The notes: a model not told the origin generated them from the letters alone. Positions 12,146-22,905 are shown, numbered from the stretch's first letter. The stretch: 64,000 nt of DNA from Vibrio sp. YMD68 (GCF_029958905.1 NZ_CP124614.1:248001-312000), one strand, 5' to 3'. Made by a program: numbers and translations.

Positions 12146-12478
12146 ATGGAAGCACTAGCTAAACATAACTTTGCTCGCATTTCGCCTCAGAAAGCTCGCT
12201 TAGTTGCAGACCAAATTCGCGGTAAATCTGTTGATCAGGCTCTAGAAATTCTGACGTTCAGCAACAAAAAAGCTGCTGTACTGATTAAGAAAGTTCTTGA
12301 ATCAGCAATCGCTAACGCGGAACACAACGAAGGTGCAGATATCGACGATCTAAATGTCGCTAAAATCTTCGTAGACGAAGGCCCTATCATGAAGCGTATT
12401 ATGCCTCGTGCTAAAGGTCGTGCGGATCGTATCTTGAAGCGTTCAAGCCACATCAGTATTGTTGTAGCTGATCGCTAG
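12146..12478 (+). CDS. rplV: 50S ribosomal protein L22
   Basis: Its beta-hairpin reaches into the exit tunnel next to L4; changes there give macrolide resistance. 110 residues, the E. coli length, from the ATG at 12146. Two ATG codons are in tandem (12143, 12146); AGGAG at 12135-12139 is 6 bases from the second but only 3 from the first. The hairpin tip [18 protein letters not shown] is intact. Confidence 0.97.
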   Translation: MEALAKHNFARISPQKARLVADQIRGKSVDQALEILTFSNKKAAVLIKKVLESAIANAEHNEGADIDDLNVAKIFVDEGPIMKRIMPRAKGRADRILKRSSHISIVVADR

Positions 12479-12494
12479 ACTAGGAGAGTAAGCA

Positions 12495-13193
12495 ATGGGT
12501 CAGAAAGTACATCCTAATGGCATTCGCCTTGGCATCGTTAAGCCTTGGAATGCTACATGGTTTGCTAATACCAAAGATTTCGCTGCCAACCTAGACGGCG
12601 ACTTCAAGGTACGTCAGTTCTTAACTAAAGAGCTGAAAAAAGCATCTCTATCACGCATCGTTATCGAGCGTCCTGCTAAGAGTATTCGTGTGACTATTCA
12701 CACTGCTCGCCCAGGTGTTGTTATCGGTAAGAAAGGTGAAGACGTAGAAAAACTACGCGCAGCTGTAGCAAAAATCGCAGGTGTACCAGCGCAAATTAAC
12801 ATCGCTGAAGTACGTAAGCCTGAGCTTGATGCTCAACTTGTGGGTGATAGCATCGCGTCTCAACTAGAGCGTCGTGTTATGTTCCGTCGTGCTATGAAGC
12901 GCGCGGTACAAAATGCTATGCGTCTAGGCGCTAAAGGCATCAAAGTGGAAGTAAGCGGTCGTCTTGGCGGCGCTGAAATCGCACGTTCTGAGTGGTACCG
13001 TGAAGGCCGTGTGCCTCTACACACTCTACGTGCAGACATTGATTATGCAACTTCTTCGGCTCACACCCAATACGGTGTGATCGGCATTAAAACTTGGATC
13101 TTCAAAGGTGAGATTCTAGGTGGTATGCCAGCAGCTAACGCTGTTGAGCCAAAAGGCGACAAGCCTAAGAAGCAGCGTAAAGGCCGTAAGTAA
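12495..13193 (+). CDS. rpsC: 30S ribosomal protein S3
   Basis: Small-subunit head protein at the mRNA entry; helicase function with S4 and S5. 232 residues. KH domain with the [10 protein letters not shown] loop (about residues 78-88) and a basic C-terminal tail. AGGAGAG upstream of the ATG. Confidence 0.98.
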   Translation: MGQKVHPNGIRLGIVKPWNATWFANTKDFAANLDGDFKVRQFLTKELKKASLSRIVIERPAKSIRVTIHTARPGVVIGKKGEDVEKLRAAVAKIAGVPAQINIAEVRKPELDAQLVGDSIASQLERRVMFRRAMKRAVQNAMRLGAKGIKVEVSGRLGGAEIARSEWYREGRVPLHTLRADIDYATSSAHTQYGVIGIKTWIFKGEILGGMPAANAVEPKGDKPKKQRKGRK

Positions 13194-13204
13194 GGAGTCG
13201 ACAG

Positions 13205-13615
13205 ATGCTACAACCTAAACGTACTAAGTTCCGCAAGGTTATGACTGGTCGTAACCGTGGCCTAGCTAAAGGTACAGATGTAAGCTTCGGCACATTTGGT
13301 CTTAAAGCTGTTGGCCGTGGTCGTCTGACTGCTCGTCAAATTGAAGCGGCACGTCGTGCAATGACGCGTCACGTTAAGCGTCAAGGTAAAATCTGGATCC
13401 GTGTGTTCCCAGATAAGCCGATCACTGAAAAACCACTTGAAGTTCGTCAAGGTAAGGGTAAGGGTTCAGTTGCATACTGGGTTGCCCAAGTCCAACCTGG
13501 AAAGGTTATGTACGAAATGGACGGTGTACCTGAAGAATTGGCTCGTGAAGCGTTCCGTCTTGCGGCACGTAAACTGCCGTTCAAAACTACATTTGTAACT
13601 AAGCAGGTGATGTGA
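13205..13615 (+). CDS. rplP: 50S ribosomal protein L16
   Basis: Binds near the A-site tRNA elbow; 136 residues as in E. coli. The conserved arginine hydroxylated by YcfD in E. coli lies in the [12 protein letters not shown] region. AAGGAG precedes the ATG. Its TGA overlaps the rpmC ATG by one base. Confidence 0.98.
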   Translation: MLQPKRTKFRKVMTGRNRGLAKGTDVSFGTFGLKAVGRGRLTARQIEAARRAMTRHVKRQGKIWIRVFPDKPITEKPLEVRQGKGKGSVAYWVAQVQPGKVMYEMDGVPEELAREAFRLAARKLPFKTTFVTKQVM

Positions 13616-13806
13616 TGAAAGCACAAGATCTACGCGAGAAAAACGTTGAAGAGCTTAATGCTGAGCTATTAGAATTGCTACGTGAACAGTTTAACTTGCG
13701 CATGCAAGCTGCGACTGGTCAACTTCAGCAAACTCATACTCTAAAAGCTGTACGCCGTGACATCGCACGTGTGAAAACTGTTTTGACTGAAAAGGCAGGC
13801 GCATAA
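13615..13806 (+). CDS. rpmC: 50S ribosomal protein L29
   Basis: Two-helix protein at the exit site beside L23. 63 residues from the ATG at 13615, equal to E. coli; a GTG at 13612 is also in frame but would add one residue. The start overlaps the rplP stop and the stop overlaps the rpsQ start (TAATG), so all three are probably translationally coupled. Confidence 0.97.
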   Translation: MKAQDLREKNVEELNAELLELLREQFNLRMQAATGQLQQTHTLKAVRRDIARVKTVLTEKAGA

Positions 13807-14060
13807 TGAGCGAACAGAAACGTACCCAGCAAGGTCGTGTTGTTAGCGATAAGATGGACAAGTCTATCGTTGTTGCTATCGAACGCACAGTGAAACACCC
13901 TATCTACGGTAAGTACACTAAGCGTACGACTAAAGTACACGCACACGATGAAAACAACGAATGTGGCCTAGGCGACAAAGTTGAAATTTCTGAGTGTCGT
14001 CCTCTGTCTAAGACTAAGTCTTGGACATTGGTATCAGTCTTAGAAAAAGCGAAAGGTTAA
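13806..14060 (+). CDS. rpsQ: 30S ribosomal protein S17
   Basis: OB-fold primary 16S rRNA-binding protein; 84 residues as in E. coli. Start codon overlaps the rpmC stop. Last gene of the S10 unit here, because a strong terminator follows 21 bases later. Confidence 0.98.
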   Translation: MSEQKRTQQGRVVSDKMDKSIVVAIERTVKHPIYGKYTKRTTKVHAHDENNECGLGDKVEISECRPLSKTKSWTLVSVLEKAKG

Positions 14061-14081
14061 TTTCGATTTTTCTTTGATGAT

Positions 14082-14120
14082 CAAGCGGCTCCAGATTATT
14101 TTTGGAGCCGCTTGTTTTTT
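14082..14120 (+). terminator. Rho-independent terminator ending the S10 operon
   Basis: CAAGCGGCTCCA (14082-14093) pairs perfectly with TGGAGCCGCTTG (14103-14114), followed by six T. It separates the S10 and spc transcription units. Confidence 0.93.
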
Positions 14121-14143
14121 GTCTACCCAATCGAAAGAAAGGG

Positions 14144-14152
14144 TGGTACAAT
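14144..14152 (+). promoter_or_regulatory. Extended -10 promoter of the spc operon
   Basis: TGGTACAAT at 14144-14152 matches TGnTATAAT with one mismatch; no clear -35. The leader to rplN is about 60 bases and contains GACCC-GAGA-GGGTC (14180-14193), a perfect small hairpin. Confidence 0.6.
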
Positions 14153-14221
14153 TCGCGTCCCTTATATATAGGGCAGCCCGACCCGAGAGGGTCTAGTATT
14201 AATATTTAGCGGAGCACTAAC

Positions 14222-14593
14222 ATGATCCAAATGCAAAGTACACTCGACGCTGCGGATAATTCCGGCGCTCGTAGAGTAATGTGTATTAAGGTCCTGGGTG
14301 GTTCACATCGCCGTTATGCACATATCGGAGACGTCATTAAAGTTACTGTTAAGGAAGCAATTCCTCGCGGTAAAGTTAAGAAAGGTGACGTTCTGAAAGC
14401 GGTGGTCGTGCGCACTCGTAAAGGCGTTCGTCGTCCAGACGGTTCTGTCATTCGCTTCGACCGAAATGCTTGCGTATTGTTGAATGACACTACTGAGCAA
14501 CCAGTCGGCACACGTATCTTTGGTCCTGTGACTCGTGAACTTCGTAATGCGAAATTCATGAAAATTGTGTCACTTGCACCAGAAGTTCTGTAA
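14222..14593 (+). CDS. rplN: 50S ribosomal protein L14
   Basis: Interface protein that contacts L19 and forms an intersubunit bridge. 123 residues starting [18 protein letters not shown], typical of the family. GCGGAG upstream of the ATG. First gene of the spc operon. Confidence 0.98.
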   Translation: MIQMQSTLDAADNSGARRVMCIKVLGGSHRRYAHIGDVIKVTVKEAIPRGKVKKGDVLKAVVVRTRKGVRRPDGSVIRFDRNACVLLNDTTEQPVGTRIFGPVTRELRNAKFMKIVSLAPEVL

Positions 14594-14604
14594 GGAGCGG
14601 CAAC

Positions 14605-14922
14605 ATGGCAGCTAAAATCCGTCAAAATGACGAAGTAATCGTTCTTGCTGGTAAAGATAAAGGCAAGAAAGGTAAAGTAACTAAGGTATTGGTTACTGGT
14701 AAGTTAATCGTTGAAGGTATCAACCTTGTTAAAAAACACCAAAAGCCTGTACCGGCTCTAGGTCAACAAGGTGGCATCGTTGAACAAGAAGCAGCTATTG
14801 ATGCTTCTAACGTTGCAGTCTTTAACGCGGCTACTGGTAAAGCAGACCGTATCGGTTTCCGTATCGAAGATGGAAAGAAAGTTCGTTTCTTTAAATCTAA
14901 CGGCGAAATCGTTTCTAACTAA
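14605..14922 (+). CDS. rplX: 50S ribosomal protein L24
   Basis: Assembly initiator that binds the 5' end of 23S rRNA. 105 residues; the KOW motif ([15 protein letters not shown]) lies in the N-terminal part. AAGGAG precedes the ATG; 11 bases after rplN. Confidence 0.98.
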   Translation: MAAKIRQNDEVIVLAGKDKGKKGKVTKVLVTGKLIVEGINLVKKHQKPVPALGQQGGIVEQEAAIDASNVAVFNAATGKADRIGFRIEDGKKVRFFKSNGEIVSN

Positions 14923-14947
14923 TTAGAATGTAATTTGGAGTTCTACT

Positions 14948-15487
14948 ATGGCGAAACTGCATGATTACTACAAGTCGTCTGTAGTCGCTGAACTGACCAA
15001 AGAGTTCAGCTACTCAAGCGTCATGCAAGTCCCTAGGATTGATAAAATCACCCTAAACATGGGCGTTGGTGAAGCAATCAACGATAAGAAACTGCTGGAA
15101 AACGCAGCTGCTGATATGGCAATGATCTCAGGTCAAAAGCCACTTATCACTAAAGCGCGTAAATCTGTTGCAGGTTTCAAAATTCGTGAAGGCTACCCAA
15201 TTGGTTGTAAAGTAACCTTACGTGGCGAACGTATGTGGGAGTTTCTTGAGCGTCTAGTTTCAATTGCTCTTCCACGTGTACGTGACTTCCGTGGTGTTAG
15301 CGCTAAGTCTTTTGACGGACGCGGTAACTACAGCATGGGCGTTCGCGAGCAAATCATCTTCCCGGAAATCGACTACGATAAAGTAGATCGTATTCGCGGT
15401 CTTGATATTACTATCACGACGACTGCTAAATCCGATGAGGAAGGGCGCGCTCTGCTGACTGCATTTAACTTCCCATTCCGTAAGTAA
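14948..15487 (+). CDS. rplE: 50S ribosomal protein L5
   Basis: Binds 5S rRNA in the central protuberance and contacts P-site tRNA. 179 residues as in E. coli. TTGGAG upstream. In E. coli the S8 repressor binds spc mRNA around this start; the first codons here are nearly the same as E. coli, so the control may be conserved (inference). Confidence 0.98.
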   Translation: MAKLHDYYKSSVVAELTKEFSYSSVMQVPRIDKITLNMGVGEAINDKKLLENAAADMAMISGQKPLITKARKSVAGFKIREGYPIGCKVTLRGERMWEFLERLVSIALPRVRDFRGVSAKSFDGRGNYSMGVREQIIFPEIDYDKVDRIRGLDITITTTAKSDEEGRALLTAFNFPFRK

Positions 15488-15504
15488 GGTGAAGGGTTAC
15501 TGTT

Positions 15505-15810
15505 ATGGCTAAACAATCAATGAAAGCACGTGAAGCTAAACGTGCCAAACTAGTAGCAAAGTTCGCTGTAAAGCGTTCTGCGTTAAAAGTTATCATTAGC
15601 GATGTAAACGCATCAGAAGAAGATCGTTGGAATGCAGTTCTTAAATTGCAGTCTCTTCCACGTGATTCAAGTGCATCTCGTCAGAGAAACCGTTGCGCCC
15701 AAACTGGTCGTCCACACGGTTTCCTGCGTAAGTTCGGTCTAAGCCGTATTAAGGTTCGTGAAGCTTGCATGAAAGGCGAGATTCCGGGACTTCGTAAGGC
15801 TAGCTGGTAA
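15505..15810 (+). CDS. rpsN: 30S ribosomal protein S14 (zinc-independent form)
   Basis: Small-subunit head protein; 101 residues, the long form without the CxxC zinc ribbon found in the short S14 type, so it does not need zinc. The conserved [18 protein letters not shown] segment is intact. GAAGGG upstream of the ATG. Confidence 0.98.
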   Translation: MAKQSMKAREAKRAKLVAKFAVKRSALKVIISDVNASEEDRWNAVLKLQSLPRDSSASRQRNRCAQTGRPHGFLRKFGLSRIKVREACMKGEIPGLRKASW

Positions 15811-15839
15811 TTGCCACTTAATCATTTGGAGTAAATCTT

Positions 15840-16232
15840 ATGAGCATGCAAGATCCGATTTCGGATATGCTGACCCGAGTACGTAACGGTCAGGCAGCAA
15901 ATAAAGTTGCTGTTACAATGCCTTCTTCAAAGCTTAAAGTTGCAATTGCTGCACTACTTAAAGCTGAAGGTTACGTTGCTGATTTCGCTGTAAACAGCGA
16001 AGTAAAACCAGAGCTAGAAGTTACTCTTAAGTACTTCCAAGCTAAACCAGTAATTGAGCAAATCCAACGTGTTTCACGTCCTGGCCTGCGCGTCTACAAG
16101 AACAAAGACTCGCTTCCGTCAGTGATGGGTGGACTTGGTATTGCTGTCGTTTCCACTTCCAAAGGTCTTATGACCGATCGTGCTGCACGTAAAGCCGGTC
16201 TTGGTGGTGAAATCATCTGTTACGTCGCTTAA
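15840..16232 (+). CDS. rpsH: 30S ribosomal protein S8
   Basis: Primary 16S rRNA binder of the platform; in E. coli also the translational repressor of the spc operon. 130 residues as in E. coli. C-terminal [19 protein letters not shown] motif intact. TTGGAG upstream of the ATG. Confidence 0.98.
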   Translation: MSMQDPISDMLTRVRNGQAANKVAVTMPSSKLKVAIAALLKAEGYVADFAVNSEVKPELEVTLKYFQAKPVIEQIQRVSRPGLRVYKNKDSLPSVMGGLGIAVVSTSKGLMTDRAARKAGLGGEIICYVA

Positions 16233-16242
16233 GGAGTAGACT

Positions 16243-16776
16243 ATGTCTCGTGTTGCTAAAGCACCTGTCGCTATTCCAACCGGCGTAGAGGTGAAATTGA
16301 ATGGCCAAGAAATCACTGTAAAAGGTGGTAAGGGTGAATTAACTCGCGTTCTAAACAACGCTGTAGTTATTGCGCAGGAAGAAAACAACCTAACTTTCGG
16401 TCCACGCGAAGGTGTTTCTAACGCTTGGGCACAAGCAGGTACTGCTCGTGCACTAGTGAACAACATGGTTGTTGGTGTTACTGTAGGCTTCACTAAGAAG
16501 CTGACTCTTAAAGGTGTAGGTTACCGTGCTGCTATGAAAGGCAACGCTGTAGGTCTAACCCTTGGCTTCTCCCATCCGGTAGAGCATGCTCTTCCAGAAG
16601 GTATTAAGGCTGAATGCCCTAGCCAAACTGAGATCGTTATTACTGGTTGCGACAAGCAATTAGTAGGTCAAGTTGCGGCGGACATTCGTTCTTATCGTGA
16701 GCCTGAGCCTTATAAAGGCAAAGGTGTTCGTTACGCCGATGAAATCGTGCGTACTAAAGAAGCTAAGAAGAAGTAA
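16243..16776 (+). CDS. rplF: 50S ribosomal protein L6
   Basis: Two repeated domains near the sarcin-ricin loop and factor-binding site. 177 residues. The conserved C-terminal [15 protein letters not shown] motif is present. AAGGAG precedes the ATG. Confidence 0.98.
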   Translation: MSRVAKAPVAIPTGVEVKLNGQEITVKGGKGELTRVLNNAVVIAQEENNLTFGPREGVSNAWAQAGTARALVNNMVVGVTVGFTKKLTLKGVGYRAAMKGNAVGLTLGFSHPVEHALPEGIKAECPSQTEIVITGCDKQLVGQVAADIRSYREPEPYKGKGVRYADEIVRTKEAKKK

Positions 16777-16785
16777 GGTAACACT

Positions 16786-17139
16786 ATGGATAAGAAAGCA
16801 TCTCGCATCCGTCGTGCTACACGCGCACGTCGTAAGATTGCAGAACTGGGTGCAACTCGCCTAGTAGTACACCGTACTCCTCGTCACGTGTACGCTCAGG
16901 TTATCGCATCTAATGGCTCTGAAGTTATCGCTGCAGCGTCTACAGTAGAAAAAGCGATCCGTGAGCAAATTAAGAACACTGGTAACATCGATGCAGCACA
17001 AGCAGTAGGTAAAGCTATTGCAGAGCGCGCTCTTGAGAAAGGCGTAGCTTCAGTTGCATTTGATCGTTCTGGTTTCCAATACCACGGTCGAGTAGCGGCG
17101 CTAGCAGAATCTGCTCGCGAAGCTGGTCTGAAATTCTAA
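16786..17139 (+). CDS. rplR: 50S ribosomal protein L18
   Basis: 5S rRNA-binding protein that joins 5S to the central protuberance with L5. 117 residues, basic N-terminus ([15 protein letters not shown]), C-terminal [12 protein letters not shown]. Nine bases after rplF. Confidence 0.98.
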   Translation: MDKKASRIRRATRARRKIAELGATRLVVHRTPRHVYAQVIASNGSEVIAAASTVEKAIREQIKNTGNIDAAQAVGKAIAERALEKGVASVAFDRSGFQYHGRVAALAESAREAGLKF

Positions 17140-17153
17140 GGTAGGGTTGGAAG

Positions 17154-17654
17154 ATGGCTAAAGAACAACAACAAGCGAATGATTTGCAAGAAAAACTGAT
17201 CGCAGTTAACCGTGTTTCTAAAACGGTTAAAGGTGGTCGAATCATGAGCTTCACAGCACTAACAGTAGTTGGTGATGGTAATGGTCGCATTGGTTTCGGT
17301 TACGGCAAAGCACGTGAAGTACCAGCTGCGATTCAAAAAGCAATGGAAAAAGCGCGTCGTAACATGGTTACTATCGCACTTAACGAAGGCACTCTTCACC
17401 ACGCGGTGAAAGGTCGTCACTCGGGCTCTAAAGTTTACATGCAACCTGCAGCAGAAGGTACTGGTGTTATCGCTGGTGGTGCTATGCGTGCAGTACTTGA
17501 AGTTGCTGGTGTACATAACGTACTTGCGAAAGCGTACGGTTCTACAAACCCAATCAACGTTGTTCGCGCAACAGTTGCTGGTCTAGTAGATGTGAAGTCG
17601 CCAGAAATGGTTGCTGCTAAGCGTGGTCTAACTGTTGAAAGTATTTCGGAGTAG
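17154..17654 (+). CDS. rpsE: 30S ribosomal protein S5
   Basis: Accuracy and mRNA-helicase protein of the small subunit; site of spectinomycin-resistance changes in its N-terminal loop. 166 residues with the dsRBD-like domain ([14 protein letters not shown]). GGTTGGAAG upstream of the ATG. Confidence 0.98.
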   Translation: MAKEQQQANDLQEKLIAVNRVSKTVKGGRIMSFTALTVVGDGNGRIGFGYGKAREVPAAIQKAMEKARRNMVTIALNEGTLHHAVKGRHSGSKVYMQPAAEGTGVIAGGAMRAVLEVAGVHNVLAKAYGSTNPINVVRATVAGLVDVKSPEMVAAKRGLTVESISE

Positions 17655-17660
17655 AACACG

Positions 17661-17837
17661 ATGGCAACTATTAAAGTAACTCAAACTAAAAGCTCAATTG
17701 GTCGCCTACCTAAGCATAAAGCATGCTTAAAGGGTTTAGGCCTTCGTCGCATCAACCATACAGTAGAACTTGAAGATACTCCGTGTACACGCGGTATGAT
17801 CAACAAGGTTTACTACATGGTTAAGATTGAGGAGTAA
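17661..17837 (+). CDS. rpmD: 50S ribosomal protein L30
   Basis: Small large-subunit protein; 58 residues starting [16 protein letters not shown] and ending YYMVKIEE, like E. coli L30. CGGAG precedes the ATG. It lies in the 188-base gap between rpsE and rplO. Confidence 0.97.
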   Translation: MATIKVTQTKSSIGRLPKHKACLKGLGLRRINHTVELEDTPCTRGMINKVYYMVKIEE

Positions 17838-17842
17838 TCAGA

Positions 17843-18277
17843 ATGCGTTTGAATACTCTATCACCGGCTGCTGGCTCTAAACCTTCTAAGAAGCGTGTAG
17901 GTCGTGGTATCGGTTCTGGCCTTGGTAAAACAGGTGGCCGTGGTCACAAAGGTCAAAAGTCACGTTCTGGCGGCTCTGTTCGTCCAGGCTTTGAAGGCGG
18001 TCAAATGCCTTTGAAACAGCGTTTACCAAAATTCGGTTTCACTTCTCGTAAGAGCCTAGTGTCTGCTGAAGTTCGTCTAGCTGAGCTAGCGAAAGTAACA
18101 GGTGACGTTGTTGATCTTAACAGCCTTAAAGCTGCTAACATCATCACTAAGAACATCGAATTTGCAAAAATCGTTCTTTCTGGTGAAATTGGTAAAGCGG
18201 TAACTGTTAAAGGTCTACGCGTGACTAAAGGCGCTAAAGCTGCAATCGAAGCTGCAGGCGGTAAAATCGAGGAATAA
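17843..18277 (+). CDS. rplO: 50S ribosomal protein L15
   Basis: Late-assembly large-subunit protein; 144 residues. Glycine- and basic-rich N-terminus ([18 protein letters not shown]) followed by a globular C-terminal domain. GAGGAG upstream; 5 bases after rpmD. Confidence 0.98.
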   Translation: MRLNTLSPAAGSKPSKKRVGRGIGSGLGKTGGRGHKGQKSRSGGSVRPGFEGGQMPLKQRLPKFGFTSRKSLVSAEVRLAELAKVTGDVVDLNSLKAANIITKNIEFAKIVLSGEIGKAVTVKGLRVTKGAKAAIEAAGGKIEE

Positions 18278-18297
18278 TCTCGAGGAACGAGGTACAG

Positions 18298-19632
18298 ATG
18301 GCTAAGAAACCAGGACAAGATTTTCGTAGTGCTCAGAGCGGCTTAAGTGAACTGAAGTCGCGCTTATTATTCGTAATTGGTGCACTTTTAGTATTCCGAG
18401 CCGGCTCTTTTGTGCCGATTCCTGGTATTGACGCAGCTGTACTTGCCGATTTGTTCGATCAGCAAAAAGGTACCATCGTTGAAATGTTTAACATGTTCTC
18501 CGGTGGTGCTCTTGAGCGTGCATCTATATTAGCATTGGGCATTATGCCGTATATTTCAGCATCTATTGTTGTCCAATTGCTAACTGTAGTTCATCCAGCG
18601 TTAGCCGAACTCAAGAAAGAGGGTGAAGCAGGCCGTCGTAAGATAAGCCAATATACGCGTTATGGCACGCTTGTACTTGCAACATTCCAAGGCATAGGTA
18701 TTGCAACTGGCCTACCAAACATGGTCGATAATCTGGTTGTTATCAACCAAACCATGTTTACGCTAATTGCTACCGTAAGTTTAGTAACCGGCACCATGTT
18801 TTTAATGTGGTTAGGTGAACAGATTACAGAGCGTGGAATTGGTAATGGTATTTCGATACTCATTTTCGCAGGTATTGTTGCTGGGTTGCCTTCGGCAATC
18901 GGACAAACAATTGAGCAAGCGCGTCAAGGTGAATTGCACGTACTTCTTCTATTGTTAATTGCAGTATTATCTTTTGCTGTTATTTACTTCGTCGTTTTCA
19001 TGGAGCGTGGTCAACGTCGTATCGTCGTTAACTATGCGAAGCGTCAACAAGGTCGTAAAGTGTTTGCAGCGCAAAGTTCTCACTTGCCACTTAAAATTAA
19101 TATGGCAGGTGTAATACCAGCGATTTTTGCATCAAGCATCATTTTGTTCCCAGGAACATTAGCACAGTGGTTTGGTCAAAATGGCGAGAGCAGCGCATTC
19201 GGTTGGTTAACTGATGTGTCTTTGGCTCTTAGCCCAGGTCAACCCTTGTATGTAATGCTTTATGCAGCAGCAATCATTTTCTTCTGCTTCTTTTACACGG
19301 CATTGGTTTTCAATCCGCGTGAAACAGCAGATAATTTGAAGAAGTCTGGTGCATTCGTACCCGGTATCCGCCCAGGTGAGCAGACAGCGAAATACATTGA
19401 TAAAGTTATGACTAGACTTACCCTTGCAGGTGCTCTATACATTACCTTTATTTGTCTGATTCCTGAGTTCATGATGGTCGCATGGAACGTACGTTTCTAT
19501 TTTGGCGGCACATCACTACTTATCGTAGTGGTTGTAATCATGGACTTTATGGCACAGGTACAGACTCATCTGATGTCACAACAGTATGATTCTGTGTTGA
19601 AAAAAGCAAATCTGAAAGGCTACGGCCGTTAA
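18298..19632 (+). CDS. secY: SecY, preprotein translocase channel subunit
   Basis: Forms the SecYEG protein-conducting channel of the inner membrane. 444 residues with ten membrane segments, the plug-helix region near residues 55-70 and the conserved cytoplasmic loop that contacts SecA and ribosomes. GAGGAACGAGG lies before the ATG. Placed between rplO and rpmJ, the usual place in the spc operon, so synthesis is linked to ribosome synthesis. Confidence 0.98.
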   Translation: MAKKPGQDFRSAQSGLSELKSRLLFVIGALLVFRAGSFVPIPGIDAAVLADLFDQQKGTIVEMFNMFSGGALERASILALGIMPYISASIVVQLLTVVHPALAELKKEGEAGRRKISQYTRYGTLVLATFQGIGIATGLPNMVDNLVVINQTMFTLIATVSLVTGTMFLMWLGEQITERGIGNGISILIFAGIVAGLPSAIGQTIEQARQGELHVLLLLLIAVLSFAVIYFVVFMERGQRRIVVNYAKRQQGRKVFAAQSSHLPLKINMAGVIPAIFASSIILFPGTLAQWFGQNGESSAFGWLTDVSLALSPGQPLYVMLYAAAIIFFCFFYTALVFNPRETADNLKKSGAFVPGIRPGEQTAKYIDKVMTRLTLAGALYITFICLIPEFMMVAWNVRFYFGGTSLLIVVVVIMDFMAQVQTHLMSQQYDSVLKKANLKGYGR

Positions 19633-19659
19633 TTCAGATTTCATTTACGGAGTTTAGCA

Positions 19660-19773
19660 ATGAAAGTTCGTGCTTCCGTTAAAAAAATCTGCCGTAACTG
19701 TAAAGTTATCAAGCGTAACGGTGTCGTTCGCGTGATTTGCAGTGAGCCAAAGCATAAACAACGCCAAGGCTAA
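19660..19773 (+). CDS. rpmJ: 50S ribosomal protein L36 (zinc-binding form)
   Basis: 37 residues starting [14 protein letters not shown]. It keeps the zinc ligands Cys11, Cys14, Cys27 and His32, so this is the zinc-containing (C+) form; vibrios often have a second, zinc-free copy elsewhere under Zur control (family knowledge). TACGGAG upstream of the ATG. Last gene of the spc unit. Confidence 0.97.
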
Positions 19774-19790
19774 TTAGCAGAATTTTTTAC

Positions 19791-19819
19791 TTGTAAAACT
19801 AGGTAGTGTCGAGTATATT
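19791..19819 (+). promoter_or_regulatory. Promoter of the alpha operon
   Basis: TTGTAA at 19791-19796 and TATATT at 19814-19819 with a 17-base spacer, 100 bases ahead of rpsM. No clear terminator is seen between rpmJ and this promoter, so read-through from the spc operon is also possible. Confidence 0.65.
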
Positions 19820-19856
19820 CCTCGGCCTACCTTTTGCGTGCAAAAGAAGTAGTATG

Positions 19857-19929
19857 CCGCAGCGTATCCTCACGGGCTCTGCTGCGGATAATTCTTTATC
19901 AAAGTACTAGGAGTGAATAGTGGCCCGTA
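19857..19929 (+). promoter_or_regulatory. Alpha operon S4-type pseudoknot over the rpsM start
   Basis: CCGCAGC (19857-19863) pairs with GCTGCGG (19881-19887). The loop contains ACGGGC (19872-19877), which is complementary to GCCCGT (19923-19928) directly behind the GTG start of rpsM. This is the geometry of the E. coli alpha-operon mRNA pseudoknot, where r-protein S4 traps the ribosome in an inactive complex. S4 is encoded downstream at 20717. Confidence 0.88.
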
Positions 19930-20276
19930 TAGCTGGCATTAACATTCCTGATCAGAAACACGCTGTAATTGCTTTAACAGCAATTTATGGCATTGGCAAA
20001 ACTCGCTCTCAAGCTATTCTAGCTGAAGTAGGTATTGCTGAAGATGTTAAGATCAGTGAACTAACTGAAGAACAGATCGATCAACTGCGTGATGGTGTGG
20101 CTAAATACACTGTAGAAGGTGATCTACGTCGTGAAGTATCGATGAACATCAAGCGTCTTATGGACCTTGGCTGTTACCGCGGTCTTCGTCATCGTCGCAG
20201 TCTACCACTACGTGGACAGCGTACTAAAACCAACGCTCGCACCCGTAAGGGTCCGCGCAAGCCGATCAAGAAATAA
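19920..20276 (+). CDS. rpsM: 30S ribosomal protein S13
   Basis: Small-subunit head protein contacting the P-site tRNA and large subunit. 118 residues. GTG start at 19920 preceded by AGGAG, as in E. coli, and embedded in the S4-responsive pseudoknot. Basic C-terminal tail intact. Confidence 0.98.
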   Translation: MARIAGINIPDQKHAVIALTAIYGIGKTRSQAILAEVGIAEDVKISELTEEQIDQLRDGVAKYTVEGDLRREVSMNIKRLMDLGCYRGLRHRRSLPLRGQRTKTNARTRKGPRKPIKK

Positions 20277-20289
20277 TCGGATAAGGTAG

Positions 20290-20685
<396 letters not shown>

Positions 20686-20716
20686 GTTTCGTTTTTAGGA
20701 ATATTGGAGAAGAATC

Positions 20717-21337
20717 ATGGCAAGATATTTGGGCCCTAAGCTTAAGCTTAGCCGTCGCGAAGGCACAGACTTATTCCTTAAGTCTGGTGTACGTGCGATC
20801 GATACCAAGTGTAAAATTGATAACGCACCAGGTGTACACGGCGCTCGTCGCGGTCGTCTATCTGAGTATGGCGTTCAGCTTCGTGAGAAGCAAAAAGTTC
20901 GTCGTATCTACGGCGTTCTAGAAAAACAATTCCGTAACTACTACAAAGAAGCTGCTCGCCTTAAGGGCAACACAGGTGCAAACCTGCTTCAGCTTCTAGA
21001 AGGTCGTCTTGACAACGTAGTTTACCGTATGGGCTTTGGCGCTACTCGTGCTGAATCTCGTCAACTAGTTAGCCACAAAGCTATCCTAGTTAACGGTAAC
21101 GTTGTAAACGTTCCTTCATTCAAAGTTTCGGCTAACGACGTTGTTTCTATTCGCGAGAAAGCTAAAAAGCAAGCTCGTGTAGCAGCTGCACTAGAAGTTG
21201 CAGGACAACGTGAGAAACCAACTTGGATTGAAGTAGATGCTGGCCAAATGGAAGGTACATTCAAGCGTATGCCTGAGCGTTCTGACCTATCAGCTGACAT
21301 CAACGAACAATTGATCGTCGAGCTTTACTCTAAGTAA
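20717..21337 (+). CDS. rpsD: 30S ribosomal protein S4 (alpha operon repressor)
   Basis: Primary 16S rRNA assembly protein at the mRNA entry; expected ligand of the upstream pseudoknot. 206 residues, S4 RNA-binding domain at about 95-155. TTGGAG upstream of the ATG. Confidence 0.98.
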   Translation: MARYLGPKLKLSRREGTDLFLKSGVRAIDTKCKIDNAPGVHGARRGRLSEYGVQLREKQKVRRIYGVLEKQFRNYYKEAARLKGNTGANLLQLLEGRLDNVVYRMGFGATRAESRQLVSHKAILVNGNVVNVPSFKVSANDVVSIREKAKKQARVAAALEVAGQREKPTWIEVDAGQMEGTFKRMPERSDLSADINEQLIVELYSK

Positions 21338-21361
21338 GGTTTAAACTAAAGAGAGGACACA

Positions 21362-22354
21362 ATGCAGGGTTCTGTAACAGAATTTCTTAAGCCACGTCTT
21401 GTTGACATCGAACAGATCAACACGACACACGCAAAAGTAACTCTTGAGCCGTTAGAGCGTGGTTTCGGTCATACTCTAGGTAATGCTCTTCGCCGCATTC
21501 TTCTATCTTCTATGCCAGGTTGTGCTGTAACAGAAGTTGAGATTGAAGGCGTATTACACGAATACAGCACCAAAGAAGGTGTACAAGAAGATATCCTTGA
21601 GATTCTTCTTAACCTAAAAGGTTTAGCTGTTCGCGTTGCCGAAGGCAAAGATGAAGTGTTTATAACACTGAACAAATCAGGCTCAGGCCCTGTGGTTGCA
21701 GGTGACATCACCCATGATGGTGATGTAGAGGTCGTAAATCCTGAACACGTTATTTGTCACCTAACGGATGACAACGCTGAGATCGCTATGCGTATCAAAG
21801 TTGAACGTGGTCGTGGTTACGTTCCAGCTTCCGCTCGCATTCATACCGAAGAAGATGAGCGTCCTATTGGTCGTTTGCTCGTTGACGCTACATACAGCCC
21901 AGTAGACAAAATTGCCTACTCTGTTGAAGCGGCACGTGTTGAACAACGCACCGATTTAGACAAGCTTGTTATCGATATGGAAACGAACGGCACTCTAGAA
22001 CCTGAGGAAGCTATCCGTCGTGCAGCTACTATTTTAGCTGAACAACTGGATGCATTCGTAGATCTTCGTGATGTACGTGTTCCTGAGGAGAAGGAAGAGA
22101 AGCCAGAATTCGATCCTATCCTACTGCGTCCTGTAGACGATCTTGAACTAACAGTTCGCTCTGCCAATTGTTTGAAAGCAGAAGCGATTCACTACATCGG
22201 TGATCTTGTACAGCGTACTGAGGTTGAGCTACTTAAAACGCCAAACCTTGGTAAGAAATCTCTTACAGAGATTAAAGACGTACTTGCATCACGTGGTCTT
22301 TCTCTGGGCATGCGCCTAGAAAATTGGCCGCCAGCGTCTATCGCTGAAGATTAA
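21362..22354 (+). CDS. rpoA: RNA polymerase alpha subunit
   Basis: Dimerises to scaffold beta and beta-prime, and its C-terminal domain contacts UP elements and activators. 330 residues: N-terminal domain 1-235, acidic linker, C-terminal domain from about 250 with the DNA- and activator-contacting helices ([20 protein letters not shown]). GAGAGGAC precedes the ATG. Between rpsD and rplQ as in nearly all gammaproteobacteria. Confidence 0.99.
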   Translation: MQGSVTEFLKPRLVDIEQINTTHAKVTLEPLERGFGHTLGNALRRILLSSMPGCAVTEVEIEGVLHEYSTKEGVQEDILEILLNLKGLAVRVAEGKDEVFITLNKSGSGPVVAGDITHDGDVEVVNPEHVICHLTDDNAEIAMRIKVERGRGYVPASARIHTEEDERPIGRLLVDATYSPVDKIAYSVEAARVEQRTDLDKLVIDMETNGTLEPEEAIRRAATILAEQLDAFVDLRDVRVPEEKEEKPEFDPILLRPVDDLELTVRSANCLKAEAIHYIGDLVQRTEVELLKTPNLGKKSLTEIKDVLASRGLSLGMRLENWPPASIAED

Positions 22355-22380
22355 TCGATATTAGTTAGAAGGATTAGGTC

Positions 22381-22761
22381 ATGCGCCATCGTAAGAGTGG
22401 TCGTCAACTCAACCGCAACAGCTCACATCGTAAAGCGATGTTTAGCAATATGGCATGCTCTCTAGTTAGTCATGAAGTTATCAAGACTACTTTGCCAAAA
22501 GCAAAAGAGCTTCGCCGCGTCGTTGAGCCTTTGATTACGCTAGCTAAAACGGATAGCGTTGCTAACCGTCGTTTAGCATTTGCTCGCACTCGTGATAACG
22601 AAGTTGTGGCAAAACTGTTTAACGAACTAGGTCCACGTTTTGCTGCCCGCCAAGGCGGTTACACTCGTATCCTAAAAGCTGGTTTCCGTACTGGTGATAA
22701 AGCTCCAATGGCATTCATTGAGCTTGTAGATCGCCCAGTAGCAGAAGAAGCAGCTGAGTAA
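22381..22761 (+). CDS. rplQ: 50S ribosomal protein L17
   Basis: Large-subunit exit-side protein; 126 residues starting [20 protein letters not shown], nearly invariant in the family. GAAGGA precedes the ATG. Last gene of the alpha operon, followed by a strong terminator. Confidence 0.98.
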   Translation: MRHRKSGRQLNRNSSHRKAMFSNMACSLVSHEVIKTTLPKAKELRRVVEPLITLAKTDSVANRRLAFARTRDNEVVAKLFNELGPRFAARQGGYTRILKAGFRTGDKAPMAFIELVDRPVAEEAAE

Positions 22762-22780
22762 TAGTTCGTTTGAACTTATA

Positions 22781-22807
22781 AAAGCCGAGCGAAAGCTCGG
22801 CTTTTTT
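22781..22807 (+). terminator. Rho-independent terminator ending the alpha operon
   Basis: AAAGCCGAGC (22781-22790), GAAA tetraloop, GCTCGGCTTT (22795-22804) and a T run to 22807. Confidence 0.93.
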
Positions 22808-22863
22808 GTGTCTTGAATATTCCACGTTCTTTTAAGAGGCTAAGATATTTAAAGGTCCACATA

Positions 22864-22896
22864 AAAAAAGGATTAGCATTACGCTAATCCTTTTTT
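22864..22896. terminator. Bidirectional terminator between rplQ and fklB
   Basis: Six A, then GGATTAGC (22870-22877), loop ATTAC, GCTAATCC (22883-22890), six T. Works on both strands: back-up for the alpha operon and probable terminator of minus-strand fklB. Confidence 0.85.
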
Positions 22897-22905
22897 GTCT
22901 CAGTC

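Noticed and set aside
14920..14960. S8-binding site on spc mRNA
   Set aside because: Only the rplE first codons resemble E. coli; I could not show the bulged helix, so it is mentioned but not annotated.
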